From Priapulus caudatus (Eukaryota > Priapulida > Priapulimorpha > Priapulimorphida > Priapulidae): 25,901 nucleotides of DNA. The stretch is from contig NW_014577774.1 of NCBI RefSeq assembly GCF_000485595.1, forward strand, positions 10,424 to 36,324, in the 5' to 3' direction. Positions 17,473 to 25,901 of the stretch are shown here, piece after piece; positions within the stretch are counted from its first letter, which is position 1, and every line of letters begins with the position of its first letter. Made by a program: the position numbers and the translations under genes. Under the pieces are notes generated by a model that saw only the letters and a program-made list of their open reading frames with translations, searched no databases and was not told the origin of the DNA.

Positions 17473-18061
17473 ACACGAACATTAACGGTCACTATACAGT
17501 AACGGAGTTCATCGTTAGTTGATCTACGATTTCATTTCCCGAGACGACTAACATGACTGGACCGTGGCGTCACCTATTATCAGAAAACGTCGATTACCTT
17601 TACAAAGCATGGGCGTCTTAGCAGCCAACATGAACGCGGGGGGGCATACAATAGTAACCCCAGTTGCTATTTGGTCTCTAGAAAAGGCTTTTTTTAGATT
17701 TCTTTCGGTGAAATTCGGCACTAGAGTGTAATAATTTACATTAGGCACACAAGTTAGATGCCTCGTCGACGTCTAGAAAGCATTAGAAGTAAAATAATGG
17801 TCTTGTCGTGTAGTTGTGACATTCCGTCAAGTGCCGTAGCCATGGTGACTGGTTGGCCATATTTGTGTTTGAAATGTGATCCGATTATTTTGTAGAATTT
17901 CGCTTCATAGAGCTGGCAAAACTTTCGAGCGGAGCATAGAGCACGAATCTGTAGTTATTTAACACGAATAAAGTGTATGTTGTGTATGCGATGAAACAGT
18001 GTGAGTATTTTTAATTAATTTCTGTCCGATGCTTATTCAGGCCTGCTGCCTATGGACGCCT

Positions 18062-18150
18062 TCTACTGTTGTACACCACATATAGGTATGGTGTTGTGTA
18101 CAGTATACTACTGTTGTACACCAACTATAGGTATGGTGTTGTATACAGGC
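18062..18150 (+). repeat. Short tandem repeat, CTACTGTTGTACACCA unit
   Basis: CTACTGTTGTACACCACATATAGGTATGGTGTTGT (in parts) at 18063 recurs at 18109, a period of about 46 bases. Module A copy 1 has only one clear unit at 12532-12585, so unit number differs between copies. Confidence 0.75.
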
Positions 18151-18211
18151 TGCGATGTCAGGACTCCCGCTGTCGGGACTCTCACCATGGGTGTCACTCG
18201 CACTGACTACA

Positions 18212-18221
18212 CACCCACACA

Positions 18222-18292
<71 letters not shown>

Positions 18293-18310
18293 GCTCGCAC
18301 GTTCGCAAGC
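18212..18310 (+). repeat. (CA)n(CG)n tract, about 79 bp alternating purine-pyrimidine
   Basis: From 18216 to 18294 every step alternates purine and pyrimidine: ACGC units, then about 18 CA, then about 8 CG. The equivalent place in module A copy 1 (12692-12768) is shorter and interrupted. Confidence 0.95.
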
Positions 18311-18684
18311 ACGCGCGCATGCACGCACACCACAGTTGGTTTCGCGCGCGCTATTCCTTCGGGCTAGCTGCTGACGGACGTCATGCATGCATGAGGGGCA
18401 GTCGCCGTTTAGTACCCGGCGCGTGTTGCGTTTATACGAGCAGCGCCGCGTTTATGAACGTCGCTCGTTAAACTCATCCTTGGTTTGATAGCGATGCGGA
18501 CGTGAGCCGCATGCAGCACACAGCCCAGCCAGCGACGACGACGACGACGGCCGCGGCACACAGTGCGGCGGCTAGCGGCCGAGAAGGACGCGTGACGGCT
18601 AATCTTGCAGATTGGGTCGTTGTCGTATAGGTACTGATTATGCGACCCGGAGGTAGTTTTAGGTTGGTTTAGTATTATGTTTAT

Positions 18685-18846
18685 TTTTATATGAGGTATG
18701 TTTAGGGGTAGGGTCTAGTGCTTAGTGTAGGGTTAGGGTACACTGTCTGTAGTACAGTCTGAGATTGGTACTGTGGTTATATCTATGTCCTCGGGTACAT
18801 TATCTGTATGTACCTGATACCGACGACGCCCCGTTGGCGCTAATAT
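18685..18846 (+). repeat. Module M, truncated copy with TTAGGG-like lead
   Basis: ATATGAGGTATGTTTAGGGG, GTGTAGGGTTAGGGTACAC, then TCTGTAGTACAGTCTG and GTACCTGATACCGACGACG, stopping at the module B junction. It mirrors the truncated copy at 13210-13376. Confidence 0.8.
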
Positions 18847-18932
18847 TGGTTCACGAGGGTGCTGGCGAAGATTCACTTATATATAGAGCAGTGATAGAAT
18901 GGTGATGAGCAGCGGTGAGCGCGTTGCATGTC

Positions 18933-19025
18933 GCACGCCGCTGTGCACAAACAACAGATAAGCGGCAACAAGAATAACGTGTTATTGTTGTTCGCTTTAT
19001 TTTGTTGTGTGTGCAGCGGCGTAGC
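18933..19025. repeat. Hairpin in module B copy 2
   Basis: GCACGCCGCTGTGCACAAAC on the left and TGTGTGCAGCGGCGTAGC on the right form the same stem as 15099-15193, but with mismatches and bulges. TTATTGTTGTTCGCTTTATT is retained exactly in the right half. Confidence 0.85.
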
Positions 19026-19198
19026 GTTGCGGATGTTACTATGGTTGTAGAAGAGCGTATAAGTATATTGTATAGGCGAAGGGAGTTAAGAAACAGTAAA
19101 GACTTAAGATACTAATGCTCGAGTAGTAAGACATTTCTGTGTGTGCATTGTGTTTGTCATTATTTTAATATTGAATGTTCAGCGCTGTGCCTGCATGT

Positions 19199-19660
19199 CT
19201 GTCTGGGGCTGTTGCTCTCTCTTTCTCTATGCGCGGAATTTCGCTCTGTCTGCTGGATATAGCTCTCGCTCTCAACACACTCGCGAAGTTTGCGTGCTCG
19301 TTCCTTTCGGGCCTTACTTTTCCTCTTTTCTTCACAGTCCGGAGTCTCGTTGGCTCACCGTATTTTGTTAATCTCCTTTGGAGAGACAAAAGCCCTCTCC
19401 CGCACGCGCGCGCTCTCTCCACAACTCTTCTTTCCCTTCTTCTTTTCTCTCTCTCTCTCTCTCTCTGCTCTCTCCCCCCCTCCGTGCGTTCTCTATCTCT
19501 CTCTAGGACAACACTCTTCGCGCTCTCTGCCTCTACGCGGTATCTTCATTGTCCCGTCCTCTCTTTGCCTTCAATTAACTGTTACCTCCACCTTATTCGC
19601 ACGCGAGCGCGTTGCTCTCACACCCACTCTCTGTTTCCCTCCCTCTGGCTTTCTCCAACT
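19199..19660 (+). repeat. CT-rich low-complexity tract, module B copy 2
   Basis: Counterpart of 15355-15840. The Ser/Leu/Arg-rich frames at 19175-19738 and 19290-19856 are compositional and are not shared in phase with those of copy 1. Confidence 0.9.
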
Positions 19661-20888
19661 ATCATTTCTTCGTCATGTTTTCTTGAGACTGGGAGAGCTG
19701 ATAAGTTTGCGTCCGTATGCGTCGCCACAGGTGTATAATTTCGCATTGAGGCCTTCTCCACCGGACGTGCGGTTGGCATTGTCAATTTTAGCTCTCGCCT
19801 GCGGCGCCGCGGCTAGTGGTCAGCGTAAGTACGTAAGGGGTCAGCGGCCGACATAGCGGGACTCACCCACAGATTTCGCGGCGAGATTTCCTGGCGTGAC
19901 GTCAGGCGTGACGACGGTCACAGCACATGATCGGGCGCGTGTGCGCAATGCAGTCGATTCCGGGGCTTGCTTTCACCGATTAGTTTAATTCGGGAGTTTG
20001 CAGGGCATTGCATAGCCATGCCAGAATGAAATTCGGCCTGGTCGGCTCATTGGTGAACGTATTATAGGATATAGATAACGATATGGTCATATGTGTAAGC
20101 GATCGTCGCGGCGTGGTACAGGTGCGTGCGTGCGGTGCGCTGGCTGGTGCGTCGTGCAAGTGACTGCGTGCGTAATGCGAGCGTAACACGATAGTAGCTT
20201 GGCGACTGCATTCTAATGTACCAAGTCGCACATTAACAGAGTAGCGGATTATTTATATGATGAGCGAGTAGTTACGCATGTGGTTACTCCGTCTTCAGCA
20301 ATGCTTATTCGCCATTTCGGCATTGAGCGCAAGGCCAGCACAGGATGTAATTGCATGATTTCCTACGCCATGGTTGGCATAGCGTATCACGCTAGCTGGC
20401 TGACGAGAACAGATGTTCCGGCGCGCATTTCCCGCCCTATACTACCTTGGGCACGTTATGCGCATGCGTCGTCCTTGCGGTGACTGCACTTAAAATTAGT
20501 TAATTGTTAGTCGATACGCTTAATACAGAATAATTGCAGTGAACTAGCACTTGTTATTAAGTTAATAAATGCGTTAGTTTATAAGACTAGGGACGCTACA
20601 CATTAAACTTTCTAATATCTTTTAATAATGTTTTACTAACACTTTCCACAGATGTAACAGTCTTACATTGCAGCTGAATACTAGCTATAATATGTTTACA
20701 ATTTAGACTAAATAATAGTGTTTACCATCACTTTGCACTGCGCTCACGGAGCGTTGTGGTTGGGACTTATAGGCGTAGATGTGTGTCGAACGTTGTCCGC
20801 AGTGCTAAGATATTAAGAACGCCTATTAAGCCTCCCGTAATTAGGAGGCGTCGTGCAGCGCGCATGCTGTCCACTTCGCGCGTCGCGA

Positions 20889-20920
20889 CCGCACACACCA
20901 CACACACACCACACCACACA

Positions 20921-20951
<31 letters not shown>

Positions 20952-20976
20952 CAGCACACACACAACACCAACCACC
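20889..20976 (+). repeat. CA-rich microsatellite after module B copy 2
   Basis: CACACACCACACACAC-type repeat that begins just after the end of module B and marks the right limit of the large duplication. Confidence 0.9.
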
Positions 20977-21149
20977 ATATGATATTATAGTACTATAGAT
21001 ATATTATGCTATGATTAATAGTTTGCCGTTCGTCTGGCGGGCGTTACTGACGACGTTAGTCATCGCATGAGTGACGAGTCACGGTAGAACTCCGCCGGAG
21101 GGACTTGACTCAGCAGCGATAGCGCGTGCGTATAATTAAACATTCTTCG
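20977..21149. other. Short unique spacer
   Basis: AT-rich start, then CCGCCGGAGGGACTTG at 21092-21107, which is identical to 7118-7133 in the tandem duplication. No gene recognised. Confidence 0.4.
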
Positions 21150-22800
21150 CCCCTCACCCTCCGGACGATTCTGTCCCGTCCTCCGCGCGACGATTGTGCT
21201 GCCCTCCCTCCTTCCCTCCGCCCCACGGCCCGCACCCTGCGATTGCTGTGTCCTCCATCCGCCTGACGATTGCGGTCCCTCCTCCGCCTGACGATTGCTG
21301 TCCCTCCCTCCCGCTTGACGATTGCTGTTCAGCTGACGATTGGCTGTCACATCCCTCCATCGCTCTGCATGATTGCTGTACCCTCCTCCGCCTGCATGAT
21401 TGCTGTCCCTCCGCCACGCTGACGATTGGCTGGTCCCTCCCTGCCCTCCCCGCGGTGGGACGATTGTTGTCCCTCCTCCGGCCTGACGATTACTGTCCGC
21501 TCGCTGACGATGCTGTCCATCCCTCCACCTGACGATTGCGGTCCCCTCCCATTCCCTCCAGCTGACGATTTGCTGTCCCCTCCTCCGCCTGCGATTGCTG
21601 TCCCCTCCTCAGCCTGACGATTTGGCTGTCCCTCCCTCCATCCGCTCATGATGATTGCTGTTCCTCTCGACCGTGACGATGCTGTCCGACCTCCTGCATC
21701 CGCCTGACGATTGCATGTCCTACCTGCCCGCCTATGACGAGTGTTGTCCCATCCCTCCGTGCGCCTTGAAGTTACTGTCCCGTCCTGCCGCCTGATGTTG
21801 ACTGGCCCGCTCCGCCGCCTGACGATTGCTGTCCGCCTCCCTCCAGTTCGCCTGACGATTGTGTTCCCCTCTGCCTCCACTGCCGCCGACGTTGCCTAGT
21901 CCCATCCTCCACTTTCGCCTGGACGATTGCTGCTCCCTCCTCCCTCGCCTGACGCAGTTGCTGTCGCCTCCCTGCATCCGCCCTGACGATTGCTGTCCCC
22001 TCTCAGCCTGACGATTGCTTGTCCCTCCCTCCCTACGCCTGGATTGGCTTGTCCCTCCTCCATCCGCCTGGATGATTGCTGTCCCCTCCCTGCATTCCGC
22101 CGGACGATGCTGGCCATGCCCGCCACCCGCCTGACGTTGTTGTCCTTTTTCTCGCGCCTCCGTCGATTGCTGTTCCCCAGCCCTCCGCCTGACGATTGCT
22201 GGCCCCTCCCTCCACCTTCCGACGATGCTGTCCCTCATCCGTTTGATGCATTTCTGTCCCTCCCTCCGCTGACGAGTGCGTGAGCCCCTCCTCCACATGA
22301 GAATTGCTGTCCCTCCTCCACCTGACGATTGGTGTCCCCCCATCCGCCTGACGATTGCTGTCCACTTCCCTCCGCGCTGACGATTGCTTGTCCCCTCCCT
22401 TCGAGCCTGGCGATGCTGTCCACGCCCTCCGCTGCGATTGATGTATCTCTCCTACATCTGGCCTGACGATTGCTGTCCCCCGCTCCCTCGCTGACGATTG
22501 AGTCCCCTCCTCCTTCGCCTGGACGCATTGCTGGTCTCCTCCAATCCGTTGGATTGATTGCTGTCCCCTCCTCCGCTCTGCGATGCGTGTCCTCCCTCCT
22601 GTCCGCTGGACGATTGTGCTGTCCCCTCCTCCCGCACTGACGATGTGCTGTACCTCCTACCGACTGACGGATTGCTGTCCCCTCCCTCCATCCGCTGGAC
22701 AATTGCATGTCCCCTCCTCGGCCTGACGATTGCTGGTCCCTCCATGCGCCTGACGGATTGCGGCTTCCCCTCTCTCCGCCTGACGATTGCTGTCCTCCCG
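21150..22800 (+). repeat. Minisatellite, unit of about 27 bp, about 60 units
   Basis: Units of the type CGCCTGACGATTGCTGTCCC then TCCCTC repeat head to tail; spacing between successive GACGATTGC cores is mostly 24-30 bases, so the 1.65 kb holds roughly 60 (estimated from length). Single-base insertions such as GCATGTCC or TGGCTGTCC occur in most units. Because the unit is near a multiple of three, long frames appear on both strands (minus 21347-21880, 21732-22343, 22235-22708), repeating motifs like GTAIVRR; these are artefacts. Confidence 0.95.
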
Positions 22801-23310
22801 TCTACCCGATGCTTTGGAGGTGCACTCCCGGCGCACAATCGGTCGCGTACGTAGGGGTACGGGGTCTGAGCGCGAGCGGACAGTTGGGGACAGGGCGGCG
22901 TGATGGTCGGACGGGCCATCAGAGGCCCGCGAGCACGCAGTGTTTTGTTCGTGCGGCGCGAAAGTTACGTGACAGTGGACATAGCGTCGCGACCATGACG
23001 ATGTCCGTGCGCCACAACGGGGCCGGACAATGCGTTCGGATGGGGCAGGCGCATTCCTCCGGCCCCGTGCGCCACGATCGTGGCCGCAATAGCGCGTCAC
23101 GGGCAGAGGCGGGGTCGGCCGAGTATACATCCCGACGCTCCTCGCACGTGTCCCTAAACGCACGCTCGCAATTACTCAGCGAATTGTCGCATTGTTTCGA
23201 CTTCAGTGGCGCCGTGATTTAATGGCAAGCATGATGATTGCTGTAGGGTCAAGCACGGCGCAAGACGCTGGCAAAGCTAACTGTCACGGCGATTTACCAT
23301 TTCGCACAAC
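22801..23310. other. GC-rich non-repetitive segment
   Basis: No recognised gene. It contains two related GTGCGCCAC segments (CCGTGCGCCACAACGGGGCC at about 23006 and CCGTGCGCCACGATCGTGGC at about 23066). Frames crossing it are extensions of the repeat frames on either side. Confidence 0.4.
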
Positions 23311-23801
23311 ACGCAGCGTACACACACACGCACGACGCACGCACCCCCCCCAGCACACACCGCATGCACAGACGCGCGCCAGCGCGACACACGCCAGCGT
23401 ACACACACACGACACGACTTGTACGCACCCCCCCCCCCCCACACACACCACACAGCGCACAGACGCGGCGACGCGCGCACACCACGCACGTCACAACACA
23501 CGCACAGACGCACGCACCCCCCCCCCACACACCACACGCACAGGCCGCGCGCGCACACACCGCACGCTACACACACAGCACGACGCACGCCCCCCCCCCC
23601 CCACACACCAACACACACTGCGCACAAACCGCGCGCTGCGCGGCGCAACACACACACACAACACACAAACACCAAACACACACACTCACACCCACGACCA
23701 CACTCACCCACCTCACCCACACGACACACCACACACCACCCCCACACACACACACACACACACACACACCCACACTCACACACACACATATATATATATA
23801 T
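23311..23801 (+). repeat. CA-rich satellite with periodic poly-C blocks
   Basis: ACACAC/ACGCAC DNA is punctuated by poly-C runs at 23344-23351, 23428-23440, 23517-23526 and 23590-23602, spaced 84, 89 and 73 bases apart. This indicates a higher-order unit of about 80 bases. It closes with pure CA and a short (TA)n at 23787-23801. Thr/His/Pro-rich frames (plus 23192-24160 and others) and Cys/Val-rich minus frames are artefacts. Confidence 0.9.
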
Positions 23802-24025
23802 TACCGAGCGACTGTAGCAGCAATGTTACAAAATTCTCACGCCTGGCGGCGATTGCTACGTGTATACATGTCCACGACATTGTTGTCGACACGCACGTAC
23901 GTATACATACGTCTACACACGTGTTACCTGAGCCCCCGCCCCGGCTGCGCATAATAGACTGCATACACTGCGTCATATGCTCGTGCAGGTGCCATAGTCT
24001 TCTAACACATGAGAGTTCCTCTCGA
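23802..24025. other. Unique spacer between CA-rich tracts
   Basis: Mixed composition with TACGTATACATACGT-like self-complementary patches near 23896. No gene or repeat family recognised. Confidence 0.35.
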
Positions 24026-24112
24026 CACAAGCACGCACACACGGAATCACGTACGCGCGCACTCACGCACACATGCAATCACGTACACGCACACTCACGC
24101 ACGCACGCACGC
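24026..24112 (+). repeat. CACG/CACA-rich tract
   Basis: CAAGCACGCACACACGGAAT then two AATCACGTACRCGC-type units and a CGCA run. A tandem unit, CACGTACGCGCGCACTCACG / CACGTACACGCACACTCACG, is visible. Confidence 0.8.
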
Positions 24113-24278
24113 CCGACAGCCAGCCCGCCAGCCCCACAGACATTTGTGCCGTTGCAATAACAATTTGATAGTAAATAACCACAAATTGTGTTTTTTATTT
24201 CTTTAAAAGTCCTTATTTTTATCTGCTCTCTGTGTCCTAATCATTACACATACACGCCGTTCAAACACAGAATCGCAT

Positions 24279-24298
24279 GCACGCCACTGTGCACAAAC
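24279..24298 (+). repeat. Isolated copy of module B hairpin arm
   Basis: GCACGCCACTGTGCACAAAC differs by one base from the outer 20 bases of the module B hairpin arms (15099-15118 and 18933-18952). No complementary arm lies nearby. Confidence 0.7.
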
Positions 24299-24388
24299 TC
24301 ACAGAAAGAAATGGAAAGAATTTGGGAGTAAATAACGTTAGTGTTTATTGACTACCATTTTAATATTGAAACGGCCGAAATTTCGATG

Positions 24389-24487
24389 GCATGCATGCAC
24401 GCACATACGCCAACACGCACACACGCCCGCACGTACGTACACCCACGCGCCTACACGCCCGCACGCACACACGCACGCGTGCACGCC
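24389..24487 (+). repeat. CGCA/CACA/CGCC-rich tract
   Basis: Interrupted CACGCACA, CACGCCCG and CACGTACGTAC units. Frames here are His/Thr/Arg-rich artefacts. Confidence 0.85.
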
Positions 24488-25048
24488 AGGCCAGTATATA
24501 TGCGAGATAAGCGCAGAACATGCCAGTGAATACAGATCTAACAATTTACCTAAACATGCGAAAACATACTAAATGTAGGAATAACTAACGACATAGATTG
24601 CTTGGGCGCGAGTGCTCCTCCACAGTGTTTCTCCTACACTCGATCGCCTTCTATATGCCACAGTAGTTTAGCTCTATCTGCCCGGTCGCTTGTGCGTTTT
24701 CTTGTTAAAACGAGGAATACTGCATATAGACGTGTGTCTTATTCTGGTTTGCCCTCTGAATGCTTTGAGTTAATATAAAATTTCTCTCACTTGTTGGTCT
24801 CTCGTGAAACCGTTCTGGCGCTCGCCTCATGCAGCAGCCCAGCTGATGAAAATATAATTGTGTTTCAGATATTTATATGGGTTTGGTACAGACAAATTAC
24901 TGTAGCCGAGTGCTGTGATGTCTTGAAAATCTTGCAATAAAAGTTTGAAATCACCGTCACGCTTACCAAATTAGCAACAAGTCATAGAATGCTACACGTT
25001 TGTGAAATCCCTAGCACCGTAGTATAGTCATATACGAATAAAAGAAAC
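24488..25048. other. AT-leaning non-coding DNA
   Basis: No exon or RNA gene that I can defend. A TTGCAATAAAAGT at about 24932 contains AATAAA, but no upstream coding exon was recognised. Confidence 0.35.
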
Positions 25049-25098
25049 ATGCCAGCAAGCAAGCAAGCAAGCAAACATGGGAGCAAGCAAGTAAGCCA
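25049..25098 (+). repeat. GCAA tetranucleotide tract
   Basis: GCAAGCAAGCAAGCAAGCAA followed by ACATGGGAGCAAGCAAGTAAG; looser GCAA-like units extend to about 25220. Confidence 0.9.
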
Positions 25099-25234
25099 GG
25101 GCCGGCGAACAAGACAGGGGACAGGAAACCGATGGCTGACAACCATTCACCATGAAGCAAACAAGCAGGCGAGTATAGGTAAACCATAGCCAGCGAACAA
25201 CTGAACGAACAAGGCAGGCTAGAGGCAGGCAGCT

Positions 25235-25260
25235 TCTCCCCCCCCCTCTTTCCCCTCCTA

Positions 25261-25307
<47 letters not shown>

Positions 25308-25415
25308 TCGCTCTCTCACTCGCTCGCGCACGCTCTCTCTCCCCCTCTCTCTCCCCTCCCCCTCTCTCTCTCTCGTCTCTCTCTCGTCTCTCTCTCTCTC
25401 TGTCTCGCTCTCCCT
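25235..25415 (+). repeat. CT-rich microsatellite, (TC)n
   Basis: Poly-C then uninterrupted TCTCTCTC runs, with TCGC interruptions. The minus frame at 25011-25730 includes an Arg/Glu-rich stretch from this tract and is rejected as a gene. Confidence 0.95.
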
Positions 25416-25901
25416 TTCCGCATCCTGCCGCCGCCGTAAAGGCGTGAGAACCAGCCTTAAGTGCAAAGCAGTCGCGTAAAGCATAACATCGCCTATGTTG
25501 ACTTCGTCGCAACCCCACGGACGCGTGCGTGCGCCGCCCCCGGCTCTCCCCCCCCCTCGCCGCTCACTGCCCGCCAGCAGCGCGTACTTAACCCTTCCGC
25601 TATTGCTTCGATGTATACGTGTAGCAGGCAGGCATGTAGCGTATGTGTTAAACTTCGGTGGCGGGGATATACGGGTTACAGGTGACGCCCCCACGGCCGG
25701 CGAGCGACTGACTCGCCTGCTTCGCGCCACGGCTCCTTTGCGAACTAATGCAGCATTTCAAACCGTTAACGCCGTTATCTGTGAGAAAACGGACTGAAAA
25801 AAGGCAAAAAGTCGAGAAGTTTCAGACCGCCGAACTCAATTAACGCGCTGCCCCGCTGGAAAACCACCGTCGCTAGCGACTCGCGTCGGTAGCCTTTGCC
25901 A
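25416..25901. other. GC-rich terminal segment, nothing recognised
   Basis: Frames on both strands (plus 25461-25797) have no recognisable domain. C-rich near 25540-25575. It may be the edge of a gene outside the window, but nothing here supports that. Confidence 0.35.

Larger units (their letters stand above)
17249..18846 (+). repeat. Module A, copy 2
   Basis: Collinear with 11742-13376 from CATGTCAAGAGCTGTAGGG to the truncated module M at 18685-18846. Differences are mostly insertions and deletions of one to a few bases, plus a longer purine-rich segment (17291-17390) and a longer CA tract. It contains duplicated TACTACTGTTGTACACCA.CTATAGGTATGGTGT-like units at 18062-18150. Confidence 0.9.
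18848..20874 (+). repeat. Module B, copy 2
   Basis: Collinear with 15010-17026, including hairpin (18933-19025), CT-rich tract (19199-19660), GTAAGTACGTAAGGGGTCAG, the AT-rich tandem repeats and the terminal TAATTAGGAGG / CGCGCATGCTGTCCAC. Small insertions and deletions are spread along its whole length. Confidence 0.9.

Noticed and set aside
21150-22800. CRISPR array, because of regular short repeats
   Set aside because: Units are directly adjacent with no unique spacers, and the rest of the window is eukaryotic in character.
21347-22919. Several 110-203-residue minus-strand frames with repeating GTAIVRR-like motifs
   Set aside because: They are translations of a minisatellite whose unit is close to a multiple of three; all phases show similar peptides.
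23192-24160. 322-residue Thr/His/Pro-rich frame and Cys/Val-rich minus-strand frames
   Set aside because: They arise from (CA)n and poly-C repeats; no domain and no splice context.
25011-25730. 239-residue minus-strand frame with a long Arg/Glu-rich stretch
   Set aside because: The Arg/Glu stretch is the complement of a TC microsatellite; flanking residues show no family resemblance.

Overview
The window looks like eukaryotic, metazoan genomic DNA, probably from a marine invertebrate. It has no operons or dense bacterial-type ORFs. Instead it has exon-sized coding blocks bounded by GT/AG splice signals, many di- and trinucleotide microsatellites, a minisatellite, degenerate TTAGGG-like tracts, inverted-repeat elements and dispersed repeats. 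I cannot name the species from sequence alone. Apart from one decayed gene, I see nothing I would defend as a protein-coding gene; the other long open frames fall in low-complexity or tandem-repeat DNA.

Layout. (1) 1-4640 is comparatively AT-rich and clean. It holds a 113-bp tandem duplication, a hAT-like transposon end followed by an AAAGGCACCGAAA-type repeat block, then the main gene-like feature. This is a plus-strand Ty3/gypsy-type integrase gene split into at least six exons (1587-3645), all joined in phase 0, with a zinc-binding HHCC domain, a DDE catalytic core and a C-terminal segment. Two in-frame stops mark it as a probable pseudogene. A palindrome-headed dispersed repeat follows at 4144-4500. 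(2) 4640-11740 is richer in GC and structurally complex: a strongly G-skewed block, a triple AGGTCA array, a 182-bp-class tandem duplication, several hairpins, and a nested foldback structure (9562-10554) whose centre is a telomere-like tract flanked by 31-bp inverted repeats. (3) 11742-20874 is a large direct duplication. Module A (about 1.6 kb) and module B (about 2.0 kb) each occur twice, with a third partial, degraded copy of A, a 25-N assembly gap at 13377-13401, and several copies of a roughly 250-bp module (M) tied to TTAGGG-like DNA. Module B carries a long hairpin with perfect 35-bp arms in its first copy. (4) 20875-25901 is mostly simple-sequence DNA: (CA)n, a 1.65-kb minisatellite with a unit of about 27 bp, a (CA)n/poly-C composite, and CT- and GCAA-rich tracts.

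A caution on quality: the A/A and B/B copies, and the minisatellite units, differ largely by scattered one- and two-base insertions and deletions. That pattern fits uncorrected single-molecule long-read sequence at least as well as true divergence. Frame-dependent statements downstream of about 4.6 kb should therefore be treated with care.
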